Shown in pieces: positions 10,257-22,763 of a DNA stretch of 64,000 nucleotides; the stretch's first letter is position 1, and each line of letters begins with the position of its first letter. The stretch is from Cunninghamia lanceolata (taxonomy: Eukaryota > Streptophyta > Pinopsida > Cupressales > Cupressaceae), in contig BSBN01000445.1 in assembly GCA_027924645.1 (NCBI GenBank), positions 6,617,001-6,681,000 on the forward strand, given 5' to 3'. A program made the position numbers and the translations under genes. Under the pieces are notes generated by a model, which worked only from the letters and a program-made list of their open reading frames with translations, did no database searches and was not told where the DNA came from.

Positions 10257-12147
10257 TACTCCCTAGAAGAAGAAATCTCAAGTCCACTTGAGATGAGAGT
10301 ATGTAGGTCTGAACCATGTTGCTTGATCTATTCTTCAGTCATCCACACTACTTTGGAATCAGGTTTGCCTTGCCAAGCCACCAAATATTCCAAATATTTT
10401 TTGTTTTGGGTCTTCTTGATCACTCTTGTGTCTAAAATCTTCTGCAACTGTGGTGGATCATGTTTTGGAATGTCATCAGTTGTTGTATCCTGTAGTAGTT
10501 CCTGTTCTTCATCTGGATTATGCTTGTATGGAGTTAAATCACATACATTGAATATAGGTGATAAACCAATATTAGAAGGAAGTTGTATCTCATACGCATT
10601 TGGCCCACATTGCTTCAAAATCTGACATGGTTCAATCTTCCTCTACATGAGTTTGGTATATTTACCTTTAGGGAGTCTTTCCTTTTTCAAATGAACCCAT
10701 ACCAAATCTCCAACATCAAACTGTACATCTTTCTTCTTTTTATCAGCATACTCCTTATACTTTAAGGTAGTTTGTTGGAGTTGGTTTTTGACCTGATCAT
10801 GTACCTCTTTTATGTCTTTTGCAAAAGCTTCACCATCTGCACTAACATAATCTCCTGTAGGTAGATCTCTCAGCTCTAAAATACCTCTTGGATGTATACC
10901 ATAGACTATCTGAAAAGGTGATTTCAGATCTCTATCTGACACTATGCTTAATGGCAATCCATGTATTCTTACTATTTCTTTGAAAAACAAATCTGCAATA
11001 TATGAAGCATCAGTAGTGGTTTTGCATGGCAAGAAATGTGCCATTTTGTTGAATCTGTCTCATATCCCTTTCTCCTTCTGGGTAAACCCAACACAAAATC
11101 CATACTGATACTTTCCCATGGTCTGGAAGGAATGGGTAATGGCTGATATAAACCTGCATTAGTGGATCTCCCTTTTGCTTTCTAACATATCACACATGTC
11201 TCTACAAATTTTTTGACATCTGATTGTAACTTAGGCCAATAATAATGTCTTCTGATAAGATCAAGAGTCTTATCCAAACCAAAATGTCCTGCCATAGCTC
11301 CACAATGTTTCTCTTTAATGATGTTCAACCGCATAGAACACCTTGGAATACACAACTGTCCACCTTTGAATAGTAATCCATCCTAGATTAGAAATTTAGA
11401 GAATTCAACATGATATTTATCTCCAAAAGAAGTACATACCTGATATATCTCTCCAAAATCTTCATCAGCATCATACATGGTCTTCAATGGATCAATGCCA
11501 ACACTTTCCAACTGAATCTGGTTGACTGTTAGAGCTCTCCTGCTCAAGGCATCTACTACCTTATTCTTGACTCCTTTCTTATGCTTCAATGTGAAAGTAA
11601 AAGCTTGCAAAGTTTCTACCCATTTCATATGCCTGTGGTTCAACTTTTCCTAGCTGTTGATAAAACTTAGAGCCTGGTTATCTCTGAATACTATGAATTC
11701 TTTTGGCATCAAGTAATGCCTCCACTTCTTGAGTGACTGGACTAAAGCATACATTTCCAAATCATATGATGAATACCTCTTTTTAGCATCAATGAGCTTC
11801 TCACTAAAAAATGCAATTGGCCTACCTTCTTGGCTGAGTACTGCTCCAATTGCCATGTGACTTGCATCACATTCTACCTGAAAAATTTTGTTAAAATCTA
11901 GAAGTGCAAGGACTGGCTGCTGTGCCACTTTCTTCTTCAATGTTTCAAAGGAATCATCTGCTTCCTTAGTCCAAGCAAATTTGCACTTTTGTCCTCCTTT
12001 TATAGTATCAAGCATGGGCGCACAAATATGACTAAACCCTCTTATAAACTTTATGTAGAAGGTTGCTAACCCATGGAAACTTCTGACATCATTCACAGTC
12101 CTTGGAGTTGGCCAAGACAATATGGCACTCACCTTCTCCTTATCCAT
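10257..12147 (-). pseudogene. Chromovirus B: RT end, RNase H, integrase, chromodomain
   Basis: On the minus strand this continues the B RT from the C insertion site: FHGLATFYIKFIRGFS, then RNase H (FQVECDASHMAIGAVLSQEG, YALVQSLKKWRHYL, VDALSRRAL). Next come the integrase zinc region (about 11,160-11,300) and the start of the core ([14 protein letters not shown]). Directly after SDRD the sequence jumps to SPFQIVYG, so roughly 70 residues including the catalytic glutamate are missing. A chromodomain ends the protein (ILDTRV...YLVAWQGK.....VWM). A TAG at 10,325 cuts it. If that were CAG, the frame would run through the polypurine region into the LTR, as is known in some chromoviruses. Frameshifts lie near 11,050 and 10,640. 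Confidence 0.85.
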
Positions 12148-13132
12148 TGTTGGTTATGATGTTAGTCACAAACAAGCATAGAATAAAAGTACACATTAAC
12201 CTTTATTCATCTTGAAAGATACTAGGAATTCAAAGAATCCATGATCCCAAGTCTCTGGTGATTAGGTCTTAATCGTCTGAAGTTACTCAGAGGTTAATGT
12301 GAGTTGCTGTTTCCATTTTGGGGCCATACGTGAAAGTTCAACGTCATCATGACATTCCTGCAGAAATTCTTTACAGAGAAGTCATATTATGCAGTTATTT
12401 GGTGAAAAGATGCAGATATACCTCAATCTTTGCATGATATTTTCAATTGTGCATGCTTTGTATTCAAATATGCTAAATATTTGCAATTATCTATGAGATG
12501 TCTGCATATCTGTGTTATTTGCTTAAGATCATCAATTATTTGCAATTATGGGGGCGAAATGCTCTAAAATTTAAAAGAAATAAAAGAAATACTTCTAATT
12601 AAAGTTGAACCTTTAGCTTTTGAACCACATGTATATTAGAGACTGTCATGAAGAGAAGAAAACCAAACCATATTTTCACCAAAACATTCCACAGCTAGAT
12701 ATAGTTGATGCTAACTTCAAAGGAACTTGTATGAAAACAACACAAGTAAGTAGACATGCGCTCCAAGGGAAGCAGCAAATCACCACATATATCTAGAACT
12801 CATACACTGATTACTAAAGATTTACTATGAATTGTAATCGACACAGTCTTCTCATTCATTAAGCATGCAAAAAATATAAATGTTTACAAAAACTTTGAAA
12901 TGAGCTCTGAATGTTTCAGCAGATGGATTTCAATTAAGTTTTGAATGTTTACAATAAGGCATTCCACCACCTTTTATAGAATAAGGTGAGGAATCTGCTA
13001 CAAAAAAGATCCACGATCTTGATTTATCAATGCACATCTACGGTCACCATTTTCTTGACTTTGTCAATCTTTACAAAAATGGCACAATTTGCCAGCTGGC
13101 AACTATCTATATTACTTATGCTCATATCCCCT

Positions 13133-16100
13133 TTATGATGTATCTTCATCATGTTCCTCAGCTGATTCATGTGGATCATCATCATGTGCATCACTTCCTG
13201 AATTTTCGCTATCTTGATGATGATGATGCCGCATATGGGGCTGCATGCTGTTCCGGATCTGCTCATATGAATGCACAACTTGATCTATTCCTCCGCCATC
13301 TTGAGTCTTTGCTTTGATGATGGCATGCTTATGTGCTTCATACTTATCTCTACTGTTATCCAGCTTGTTTTTCTTGTCCTGCAGTGTTTCACTGTATCTT
13401 TCCATCTTGACCTTGATCCTCATTATTTTATCTATAAGTTCCTCTGTCAAGTGGACAGGTGGACCATCTGCTTCTAATTGGAAGTTGTTGTGTAGAGCTT
13501 TGATGGCAGACTCTTCATCTTGATTTTCTATTTTCCCTTCCACCTTTCCTTCCAATGTTTCTAATATCTCTGCTTCTTCAGCCATTAAATCGTGTTACCT
13601 CATGCTGATATCTCTCAGCTTATTATTGCATCTTTTGAGGACTCCGCATTCAAACTGAATGTCTTTGTACCAAATGTCTACCAACAATGCGGTATTACTG
13701 CTCAGTACCTGCTTACTGATAAGCATTTGAGGATTTATCCTCTTTATTTCTCCCAAAAGGCTTAGGACCCTTTCCAGTTTATAAGACCTTTTCCCTGTCT
13801 GCATTTGCAATTTATCCACCTTGGTCCTGGAGTCACTTAGAATGCTCCACCTCTTCAAAGAGGCCTTCACTATTTCTACAACATCATCCAATGTGGATGA
13901 CATCCATTTTCTTATTACAGACACCTCATGTTTCATGAGGTCTAACTTATTTACCTCTTCCTGAGAAATAGTAGTCAATGGGACTGCATGTTCAGTTGAA
14001 GTATCATTAGGATTAATCAGCCTCTTTATGTAGGCATGCAACTGAGCAATGTGCTCTTTGTGTTGCTTATTCTTCTCCTTCTCTCTTTTCACCTTTTGGA
14101 TCAAAGAATCAATAATGTCTTTGCCCTCTTGACCCTCTTGGTCTTCATTGGCAAAACCCAGATCTACTGTGCTAATTTGAAATTCATCTAAAGTAATTTT
14201 ACCTTTTTCTTTCTCCACCGCAGGTATGGCAATTTGTGCGGTCCTTCTCCCAGTTGCTGGATCTCTCTTGATGGCCGATGTCATTCTGGCCTTCCTCCTA
14301 GGCTTCATTATATCCGCGAAGAACAAGGTGGAGACATCAAATTCTTGAATTTCAAGTTCTTCCTCTATATTTACTTCTTTTGCCAACCACGGGGGCACCT
14401 GATCATGTTTTTCAGCATCATCATGATGTTCACCCATATCTCCCGTTTCTGTCAGCAAATGTTGTGGAGACGGTGATTTTCCCATTTCTTCTTCCTGATG
14501 CTCACCTTATTGTTGATCCTGCGGTACATCCTCTTGTTGAGGAATTTCTTTCTCCGGAGGAGCATCCTCTCGGTGTGGGGAATCTTGTGGTGCATCTGTA
14601 TTTTGATCATGATGATCATGATCTTTCTCCATCATTACTTCATCTGTTTTCAACTCTTCCCCTTGTTGCTTATCCACTGCATTGGATACTGTAGATTCTG
14701 CCTGAAGTGCTGGTGGTTGTTCTGCAGCCACTATTTGTTCTAAGCCTACACTATCAACTTCTTGTATTTTGGCAGCTGGATCCTCTATTGTTTCCTCTTT
14801 TTCATCAGCCTTCATTTCTTGAACCTCTACTATAGCAGGTTCCGCTGATGTATCATGTGGACTTTGTTGTCCCAATTCCAGAGTATGGACTTCTGATTCT
14901 GCCATCTATATTTCTTCTGCTGGGTGCCCTTTGTCAGGTGATCCTGCTGGATGTCCAGGACTTGCATCCTGTTTCTCTGTCAAGTCTACTACTACAGGAC
15001 TTGTCACCTCTGTAATTAATGCTTCTAGCCCTATTTCTTGAGCTACCTGCTCTGGGCTCTTTTCTTGCTCTTCTTCTACTTGCTTCATCTCCTCAAGCAT
15101 AGTTTGAACTGGTGGAGGCTTGTGAGGAGTCATACTTATACCAGCAGCAAGTGTTTCCATCATTTGTGCAGCCACATCTTGCACGACCTCATCATCAGAC
15201 AAGTTTATTGTCTCATCTAGCGAGACATGCCCTTCTGCTTGTGTCTGGTCAGTTTCTTTCATTTGTTCTTGTGCAAGTTCAGTTTTGAACTTGACAATGG
15301 TAGGAAGTGGAACATTATGCTAAAGTTCCTTAGGTACTTCACTACCTGCCCCTTGTAATAATGTAAGGGGTTGTTTTATTTCTCCTCTCATAGAGGTTCT
15401 TTGTTTCTTAGGTCAGGTGGACACCAGCACCTGTGGAGCTTTTCTCTTCCTCTTTATAATTAATGGAGCCTCTTCTTCTTCAGGATCTTCCTCCATGAGG
15501 ATATCCTCTTCTCCAGGTTTTCTTGAGGATTGACCCTCTTCTAGGGTCTTAATGATTCCAGCCTCTGCTGTCTTACTCTTCTTGGGCTTTTCTTTCTTTG
15601 GAGGGGATGCTGATTTTGATCCCGATCCTGATGCTACTGCCTGCTCAGCTACAAATACTTCCCTTTCAATTATAACCCCTTTGGGTTCTTTATCCACCTT
15701 CTTGCCCCTTGTGGGTCTTTTGCTCTGTTGTTGTGGTGGAGGGATTCTATCTCCCTTGGTCTTCCTCTTCTCATTCAGGAAGTCGTCATATTCATCCCCA
15801 GGAATATCCTATCCCTTCTTGTTGTCCACCGTAATGGCAACACCTTTCTTCTTCAATGCCTCCACCTACTCATCAACCCAAGCTTGAGTTAGTTGTATGG
15901 TCCTGGCAATGAAGGGGTCCAAGGATATGTCTTCCTGCATGGTGAGGTCAGGTGCAGAGATGGTGTCATTATATATCTTCTTTTGCTCATATTCATTTGC
16001 AATTATCCTGCCATCATCCTTCTTCAATTGTTGGGGAAGGGAGATGCAATCAAAGGTTCTAATTTGGTTTAGAGTTAACCTCTGATACCTTCTTCTTCTT

Positions 16101-17440
16101 GCCTCTACCTCATCTTCGCAGTCGGCCCAGAAATCCTCTAGGTGCCTCTGATGAATAGGCTTTCCTAATATTTTCTGTATTCTGCCGTAAGGATCATATG
16201 GTCTCGTTAGAGGAAAAGGCTGCAGATTCATTTTATTAAGGGTGACCATCACCTTCTTTATATTATCTGAGTCAGGGCACATATAGCAGCCAATGTTGAC
16301 TGGGAACAAAATTGGTGGTAGCTTCTTGGCATCCTTGTACACTTTTATCATTGTGGAGCCCTGCCGGATAAATTCCATTAGTATCACTACATCAGTAGGA
16401 TACCTTGGCAGCATCAGGGGATGTCCCTCAAAACCTTTAACCCTTATGTATTAAAAGGTTGCAAATTGTATGTACCAAGCCCCATGCTTGTAAACTATCT
16501 CTTGAGCCTCCATGGTCAATCTCTTTGTTCTGTCCTCTTCCATGGTCCTCACCAGATGCATGGACAATGCATCATTGACCAGTTTGTAATATTTGAGGTA
16601 ATTGGTTCTTTGCACCTGGAGATGATGATCCCAGATATATGTAGCATTTGTGCCTGAAAGCTTTCCATCTGTAATTAAAGCACCAAAAGTGCCTTTGTAA
16701 GCACAAGAATAAACAATGTAAGATGTCATATAGAATGCACAATTTGAACCTCCTAGGTTCATCAGCTGCTCATGCAGAGCATCACTTATTATCTGGCCCC
16801 ATAGTGGCTTGATGTCTGAATATAGACACATCATGATTATTCCATACATCCAGTCTCTAAAACTACCAGCATCAGGCTGGCCTATTACTCTGTTCAAGAG
16901 TACAATCATGTATTGGTATTTCTCACTGAAATCATATTTGAACAGGTGCACAGGAAGTTTGGTTGCTGCAGGATATGTGCTATTCTTAGCCCGCCATTGA
17001 TACATGTTCTTCCTAGCTGATTTCTTGTTGGCTTCATACTCCTTTTCAGACTTCCTCAGGTCTACGCTCTTAACTTTACTGCCCAGTGGCAATCCAAATG
17101 TCCAGGAGAGACCCTTGATGGAGAGGTCTGCATATATCCTCCCATGCTTCATCACTTGCCTTGTCTCAGAGTTATAATTCTGAGCACATTCAATGACTAG
17201 CTCTGGAGATTCCATAGAGTATGGAAAACCGGCAGCGTTCCACATTTCTGATGCGAACACTGCGTCCAGCACAGGACTTTTGTCATTCCCATCATTCAAC
17301 CTAGCTGACCAGGCTTCCAAATTGGTGCTCCCCTAGTGGGTATCTGTAATTGCTCCGTATTTAAACAGGACCCCCCTCTGAGAAGAGAACATGGGCCTAC
17401 TGAATTCCTCTTGACACTTAACCAACCGCTTGTCAGCCAT
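13133..17440 (-). pseudogene. LTR-encoded ORF of element C, 3' LTR copy
   Basis: One reading frame of 1,436 codons runs from an ATG at 17,440 to TAA at 13,133-13,135. It is broken only by substitution stops at 17,333, 16,451, 15,866, 15,809, 15,413, 15,320, 14,906, 14,507 and 13,595 (lower base of each). At each place the other LTR has a sense codon, most often CAG or TGG. No frameshift is seen. I do not recognise the family. The product has a roughly 480-residue N-terminal part that looks globular and a basic K/P-rich region with a KRKRK-type nuclear signal. An acidic Q/E/D-rich stretch, helical charged segments likely to form coiled coils, and a His/Asp-rich tail complete it. Confidence 0.75.
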
Positions 17441-17959
17441 GAGTACCTGCAATTAACAAAATCCTATCTCACAACAGGTATATAAATGCATGCATATTGC
17501 AATTAACTTTATAAATCATTGTGCCTACCATATCTTTTCGACATTACTTTAATCATATGGATGCATAAACTAGCACTTACATCATCATACCTGAATAACA
17601 ACAACATGATGAGGGTTTCATTTACATACCTAGTTATGCAGATCCTTTTTATACCAGTGAACTGCTAACGACATTCTTAATTCAGCTGATGATCACTTCC
17701 TTCCTTCTGTCTGTGGGCGCAAATCGTGCAACAATCGCTTGTATACGGATATGGAAGCTGGTACTCTGTAAACAATTTTATCGCAAGGTAAATGTAAAAA
17801 TAACAGTTGAATTACCTTTTAACCTTGCAATTAGGGTAAATTTAGGGCAACTCTGACAAATTAGATTGTATTCCTTGATTATCCGTGCGAAAACGTAAGA
17901 TCTTGCCAGGTGTTTCATTGGGTTCCAGGGTCGGCAGGAACCACCTACCATGTCTGCGC

Positions 17960-18700
17960 GCATTAAATGATAATGGCGGCAAGGGGAGCAGGGGGATATC
18001 CATATGACAGGATATCATGAAGGCAGGAGGATATTCGCAAATATCTGGTTGAGTTTCAATGTCATCCTCCTCCGCCAAATTGGAATGGTTATCGCGACAA
18101 GATTCAGGTGACAAAAGCGCCTTTTGGTTATGTTTAGTACCTCAGGAGGATATTTCGATGTATCGGGTGATGTTTCAAATATGATGATGATGAGACAAAC
18201 TTACATGTCTTTCTCTTGGAATATTGGGATGATGTCATCCTGATATTCGTTCTTTGTATGGGAGGGCATCATGACGTCATCTTCATATTAGGCAAACATG
18301 ATCATGTTTAGAAAATATCCTGTCAAAATGTAAATGTGATGATGATGTCATCGTCATGTTTGTTTCTTCGTTTATCCGATTTGGATGACGTCATTAGGAT
18401 ATTGGCTTAGGGTGATATTTTGCGGCAGGAGGATATTAAGGAATATCAGGTTACATTTGGAAATATGATGCCCGCAATATATAAGACTATTTGACGGGAA
18501 ATATTTATTACCACTTAAAATTGACGTTTGGATATCTAGATCGTATGACTTATCGAGTGATGTACCAAGATCAGGATGATCTTCGACAACATGACTGAGG
18601 TTATAGAATATGATCCTCATCTTGCGAATATCAAGTTTGACCAAAACTTTGACTGTTCATAAATTTCACATCCTGAGGAATATCAGGGTCAGGTAAATGG
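17960..18700 (-). promoter_or_regulatory. Candidate U3 enhancer of C (3' LTR): TGACGTCA and GAATATCAGG motifs
   Basis: TGACGTCA, the palindromic site bound by plant bZIP factors, occurs at 18,272-18,279 and 18,386-18,393. Around them are about ten degenerate GAATATCAGG or CCTGATATTC motifs and several GATGATGTCATC near-palindromes. The block lies upstream of the LTR ORF in the element's own direction, where a retroelement enhancer is expected. A TATA-like stretch is near 18,478. The regulatory function is inferred. Confidence 0.45.
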
Positions 18701-18932
18701 CAAACCTACATGGAATTTAACGCTCTTTCCAAATATGAGGTCACAGAAATGGAATATGAACTTTGACAAACTGACCTCATGATGATGACTTACCTCATCC
18801 TGGTATCCCATGATGATGCATATGACTTACTTTTACCAAACCACCAGAAAGCAAACAACACAAGCCAAGCCAAAAAGGTTGGGTCCCTGTTTTGCCAAGT
18901 CAAAATGGGGCGTGTTGTGTAACCACACAACA

Positions 18933-19781
18933 ACTTGCCACCAAAGAAAACAAACAAATTCCAATGATTCAAGTGATGTGATCACATTCATCTATAGTAT
19001 TCTAATTCCATCTAAGCATAGGCATCATGATCCTCTAAATAATAAAATTTCATCATGGTAACAATGCTTAGCAAAGGATCAGGTGTGTGCATATGATTAA
19101 TTATCCTCATCTTGAAAGCAAGTTGAAAACATAAGTAACTGGTGTTAAACTACATAGTTGGAGATCATCCCTTATAGCCAACCTAGATAGAGCCTTGCTG
19201 CCAGCAGGCATTCATAGCCCCGGCAAGGTTATCTATACAATCTCCCTAAGTAGAGCCCCACTGCCAGCAGGCGTCTATAGCCCCGGTAGAGTTACTTAGA
19301 TGGTCTAATTTTATTTCTTTTCTGATTTTCTCTTTAAAATTTGTATCTAATATCATTATGTCAGCTCATTTGTACAAGGTACAGTCACTTGCAGCTTTAG
19401 GTTGGAGATTGTATTGGTAGCAAGGGAGTCCCTTTAGATTTTTCACTTAACACCTATACTTGTGTGTTCAACAAACCCAAGGTTGTTAGGTGTTTCATTG
19501 TGATTGATTTGCTTTGACTAAGAAAAGGCACCCTGCTGAAAAGATATCACAAACTTGATCATGAATACTTCTTAGAATGAATCATAACCTATGTCTAAAT
19601 GTGTTCTCATCACTTGAATCCTAACAATTTAGTTATTCTCTTTAGTGATGAAGTGCATCATCCTGACTTACCAGAACAAGGTCTCGACCAACAAAATGAA
19701 ACAAGCAAAACAAACAAACTGTACAAACAACTATACAAATATACAATATGATACATATGACTGTCATGAAGTCATTTAGGC
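18933..19781 (-). other. 3' untranslated region of element C
   Basis: It lies between the integrase stop and the 3' LTR. No coding sequence is seen. It contains a tandem pair of hairpins (19,184-19,299). The segment just before the LTR start on the minus strand (GGTGGCAAGT) is only a weak polypurine tract. Confidence 0.6.
19184..19299 (-). repeat. Tandem structured repeat: two hairpins with compensatory changes
   Basis: Two units of about 60 bp share the core CTGCCAGCAGGC and AGCCCCGG. Unit 1 folds by TAGATA (19,184) with TATCTA (19,230) and CCTTGC (19,193) with GCAAGG (19,223). Unit 2 folds by CTAAGTA (19,246) with TACTTAG (19,293) and CTGCC (19,261) with GGTAG. The outer stems differ in sequence but both pair, and CTGC-CA-GCAG forms a small inner hairpin in each. 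The pattern is symmetric for both strands, but the element is transcribed from the minus strand. Confidence 0.6.
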
Positions 19782-21098
19782 CTAGAAATAATGCTTGAGG
19801 AACTGTCCATTGACTGGCAATGGGACATCCTCACCTATCAGGTTCTTAAGCCTATAAGTACTATCTCCTAGTATTTCAGAAATTTGAAAGGGACCTATCC
19901 ATAATCTATCAAACTTACCATGGTCACCTTTCCTCTCATGGGCTTTATCCCACAGAAAGACTAAATCTGATATCCTGAAAGCTTTAACTCTGGCTCTCTT
20001 GTCAAACCAGCGGTTGACAACAGCTTGATGTTTTGCAAATTGGTCAATTGCTTGACTCCTTTTTTCTTCCAGGTGCATCAATTGAAGCAACCTGACCTCT
20101 TGCTTATTGTCAATGCCTAGGTATTCTTGGGCAAACTGCAGAGTAGGAATTTTTAAGTTTATAGGGAGGATGGGATCTACCCCATATACTAGTTGGAAAG
20201 GTGAGTTTCCTAATGCAGTTTTCACTATATTTCTGTCAACCCATAAGGCATACTTTAGAAATGAGTTCCATTCTCTAGGGTTCTTTTCTATTAATTTTCT
20301 TATGATATTCAATAAATTTTTATTGGTGGATTCTGCTAATCCATTCCCTTGGGGATAGTAGTTGGATGAAAACTTAAGTATAATCCCATGATCAAAATCC
20401 CAACTTGATAACTTGGTGGCAATGAAGGCAGAACCATTATCACTTACCAACGCATAAGGAGTTCCATACCTGGTGACAATATTACTCTCCAGAAATTTAA
20501 TGACATCATCTGGAGTACAAGTTTTGCTGCTAACAGCCTTAGTCCATCTAGTACAATAGTCAGTAATCATTAAGACATGCCTATGACCTAAGGAGGATGG
20601 AGGATTGATTGGTCCTATGAAGTCCATGCCCCATTGTGCAAATGGGCGCTCTTCCATCACTGGCTGCAAGGGTTGTGCAGCATACTTCTCTTTGTTGGCA
20701 ACAACCTAGCAGACATGACAACATTTAACATGATCAATTGTGTCTTTAAAAATTGTAGGCCAGTAATATCCTGCTCTGAGGATGGCATGTGTTGTGGCCA
20801 AGGCTGATCCATGTGCCATTCCAAACTTATCATGTAGTTCTGACAGGACTTCATTTGCTTCTGGCTTTTCTAAACATCTCAGGTATATTCCTTCATAATT
20901 CCTCTTGAATAGGGTACCTCCCTTCATCATATACTTTTGGGATCTTATTTTTAAGGTCCTTCTCTGTGAAGTTTGCATCCTTGATGGACATCTTCCAGTA
21001 ATCAGGATTTGCCTGATATCTGAATACCACTCTTTATTGTCTTTCTCATTGATCACATATTGCTGACTAGTGATGTTTGCGTCAATTTCAGATATCAT
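19782..21098 (-). pseudogene. Element C integrase
   Basis: A zinc-binding N-terminal domain (H...H before AGYYWPT, then CCHVC near 20,706) is followed by the catalytic core with D in MDFIGPI, D in VSDNGSAF and E in GNGLAEST, so the D,D,E triad is kept. The C-terminal part has the GPF.I......YRL pattern but no chromodomain, and the frame ends at 19,782. One stop lies between the zinc domain and the core, near 20,703, and another at 21,099. The enzyme would insert the cDNA into the genome. The lack of a chromodomain separates C from the chromoviruses A and B. Confidence 0.85.
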
Positions 21099-22763
21099 CT
21101 AGCTCAGAGCTTGTCCTCTTACCAACTTCATTGGTGTAATTTCCATGTCATACTCTTGTAACACAGTAATCCATTTGGCTCTTTTCTCACCAGGCTCACT
21201 TTGCATCAGTAGCATCTTCATTGCTGCATCAGGTACTACGGCAATTACTTTGCTTCTTAGTATGTAGTGTCTGAATTTCTTTACTGCTCTGACCAACGCA
21301 AGTGCCTGTCTCTCAACATCTACATATCTTAATTCAGCATCCCTGAAAGGGCAACTCATGAAAGTAATTGGTTTCTCTTCTTTCTCTTCATTTCTTTAAG
21401 TTAACACTGCTGCAGAGGTATGTTCTGAAGCAAATGAATAGATGTAGAAATCTTTTGTGTAATCTGGACTGATAAGGACTGGAGCATCAGAAATGGCTTT
21501 CTTTATATCTTCAAATGTAGCTTTGGCTTCTGGTGTCCACTCAATTTGTGCATCTTTTTTCAACATGGCATTTAATGGTCTGACAATCTCAACAAAGCCG
21601 GTGATGAACTTCCTCACAAAGTTTATCTTACCAAAGTAAGATTTAAGTTCCTTTTTGCTTCCTGGAAGTTGTAACTTCATAATAGACTCCACCCTATCGG
21701 GATCGATGATAATTCCATCTTCTGTGATCAGGTGGCCTAGTAACTTTCCTGTAGTCACCCCAAATATGCACTTCTTGGGATTCAAAGATATTCCATACTC
21801 TTCGCACTTCTTCAGTACACTTCTGAGATCAGCGACATGATTTCCCCTTTCCTTGGAGAATACTGTCAAGTCATCCATGTAGATGACTATACATTTTCTT
21901 ATTAAGCCTCTGAAAGCTATGTCCATTGCTCGCTAGAATGTAGCTCCAGCATTTATGAGTCTGAATGGTATACGTCTATATGCAAATATCCCCCACTTTG
22001 TGGTGAAGGCAGTTTTCAATCTGTCAATTTTATCAACCATTACCTGGTTGTATCCTGAAAAGCCATCTAGGAAGGACATCATTTTGGCTCCATTTACAAT
22101 CTGCAGAACTTCATCTAATGAGGGTAAAGGATAATTGTCCTTTTCGGATGCTCTGTTCAAATTCCTGAAATCTACACACAACCTGATGTCTCCATTCTTC
22201 TTTCTAACTGGCACAAGATTTGCCACCCAAGTGGAGTGTCTCATAGAAAATATTATCCTAGCATTTAACAATTTCTTGACTTCTTCAAGAATTATTGGTT
22301 CAAGCAGAGCATTGACTGGCCTTTGCTTCTGTCTGAAAGGTTTAGCATCTGGCTTGAGAGGAATAGTATGAGTTATGATAGAAGTGTCATACGTCTTTAG
22401 CTCATCATAAGTCCATGCGATTACATGTATGTAGTCCTTGAGTGCCTGAGTTATTCCTTTTAACTCTTCTGATGTGCAAACCTTACCTATCAGTACATTT
22501 TTCTTGTCCTCATCCTGTCCAATATTCACTTGTGAATACTGACCTCCATCTGCCTTGGGCAGATCCTTCTGTTTAAGCATATTATCCAAATCAAAGGCTC
22601 TTTCTAATTCAATCATACCTTTGGGAATCCTGTTGCTAGGTAATTCTAATATCTCATCTTCTTCCCATACATGATCTTCCTTACCATTCTCATCTATAAT
22701 CTGAGCTTCAAATATGTCTCTATTTGAGATGAAGTCCAGAATATGCTGATCATCATCAAACAC
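21099..22763 (-). pseudogene. Element C reverse transcriptase and RNase H (degenerate)
   Basis: The RT shows LVPVRKKNGDIRLCVDFRNL, YPLPSLDEVLQ, FLDGFSGYNQV and the catalytic IYMDDL, so its core motifs are present. Stops lie at 22,764 (at its N-terminal limit), about 21,930 (FQRAM position) and about 21,396. The RNase H downstream is recognisable from FYIYSFASEHTSAAVL, ERQALALVRAVKKFRHYIL and RGQAL. The first catalytic aspartate is replaced in FYIYSFAS and the usual TDH motif reads VPDA. This suggests the canonical RNase H was already weak in the family, with the upstream RNase H-like domain doing the work; that is an inference. Confidence 0.85.

Larger units (their letters stand above)
12148..18932 (-). 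mobile_element. 3' LTR of element C (6,785 bp)
   Basis: It aligns end to end with 27,282-34,063. In a 120-bp sample I compared (12,841-12,960 against its partner) I counted four substitutions, about 3 percent. On the minus strand the order is a U3-like block of about 1.0-1.4 kb with TGACGTCA and GATATT motifs, a long ORF (17,440 down to 13,133), and about 1 kb without coding potential. As the LTR farther from the primer site it is the 3' LTR. Confidence 0.9.

Noticed and set aside
13030..13317. Plus-strand open frames opposite the C LTR ORF (also 14,380-14,694, 28,160-28,447, 29,510-29,824)
   Set aside because: They are antisense shadows of the real minus-strand frame; composition follows the opposite strand.
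18933..18960. A strong polypurine tract expected before the C 3' LTR
   Set aside because: Only GGTGGCAAGT is seen; too weak to annotate as a definite site.
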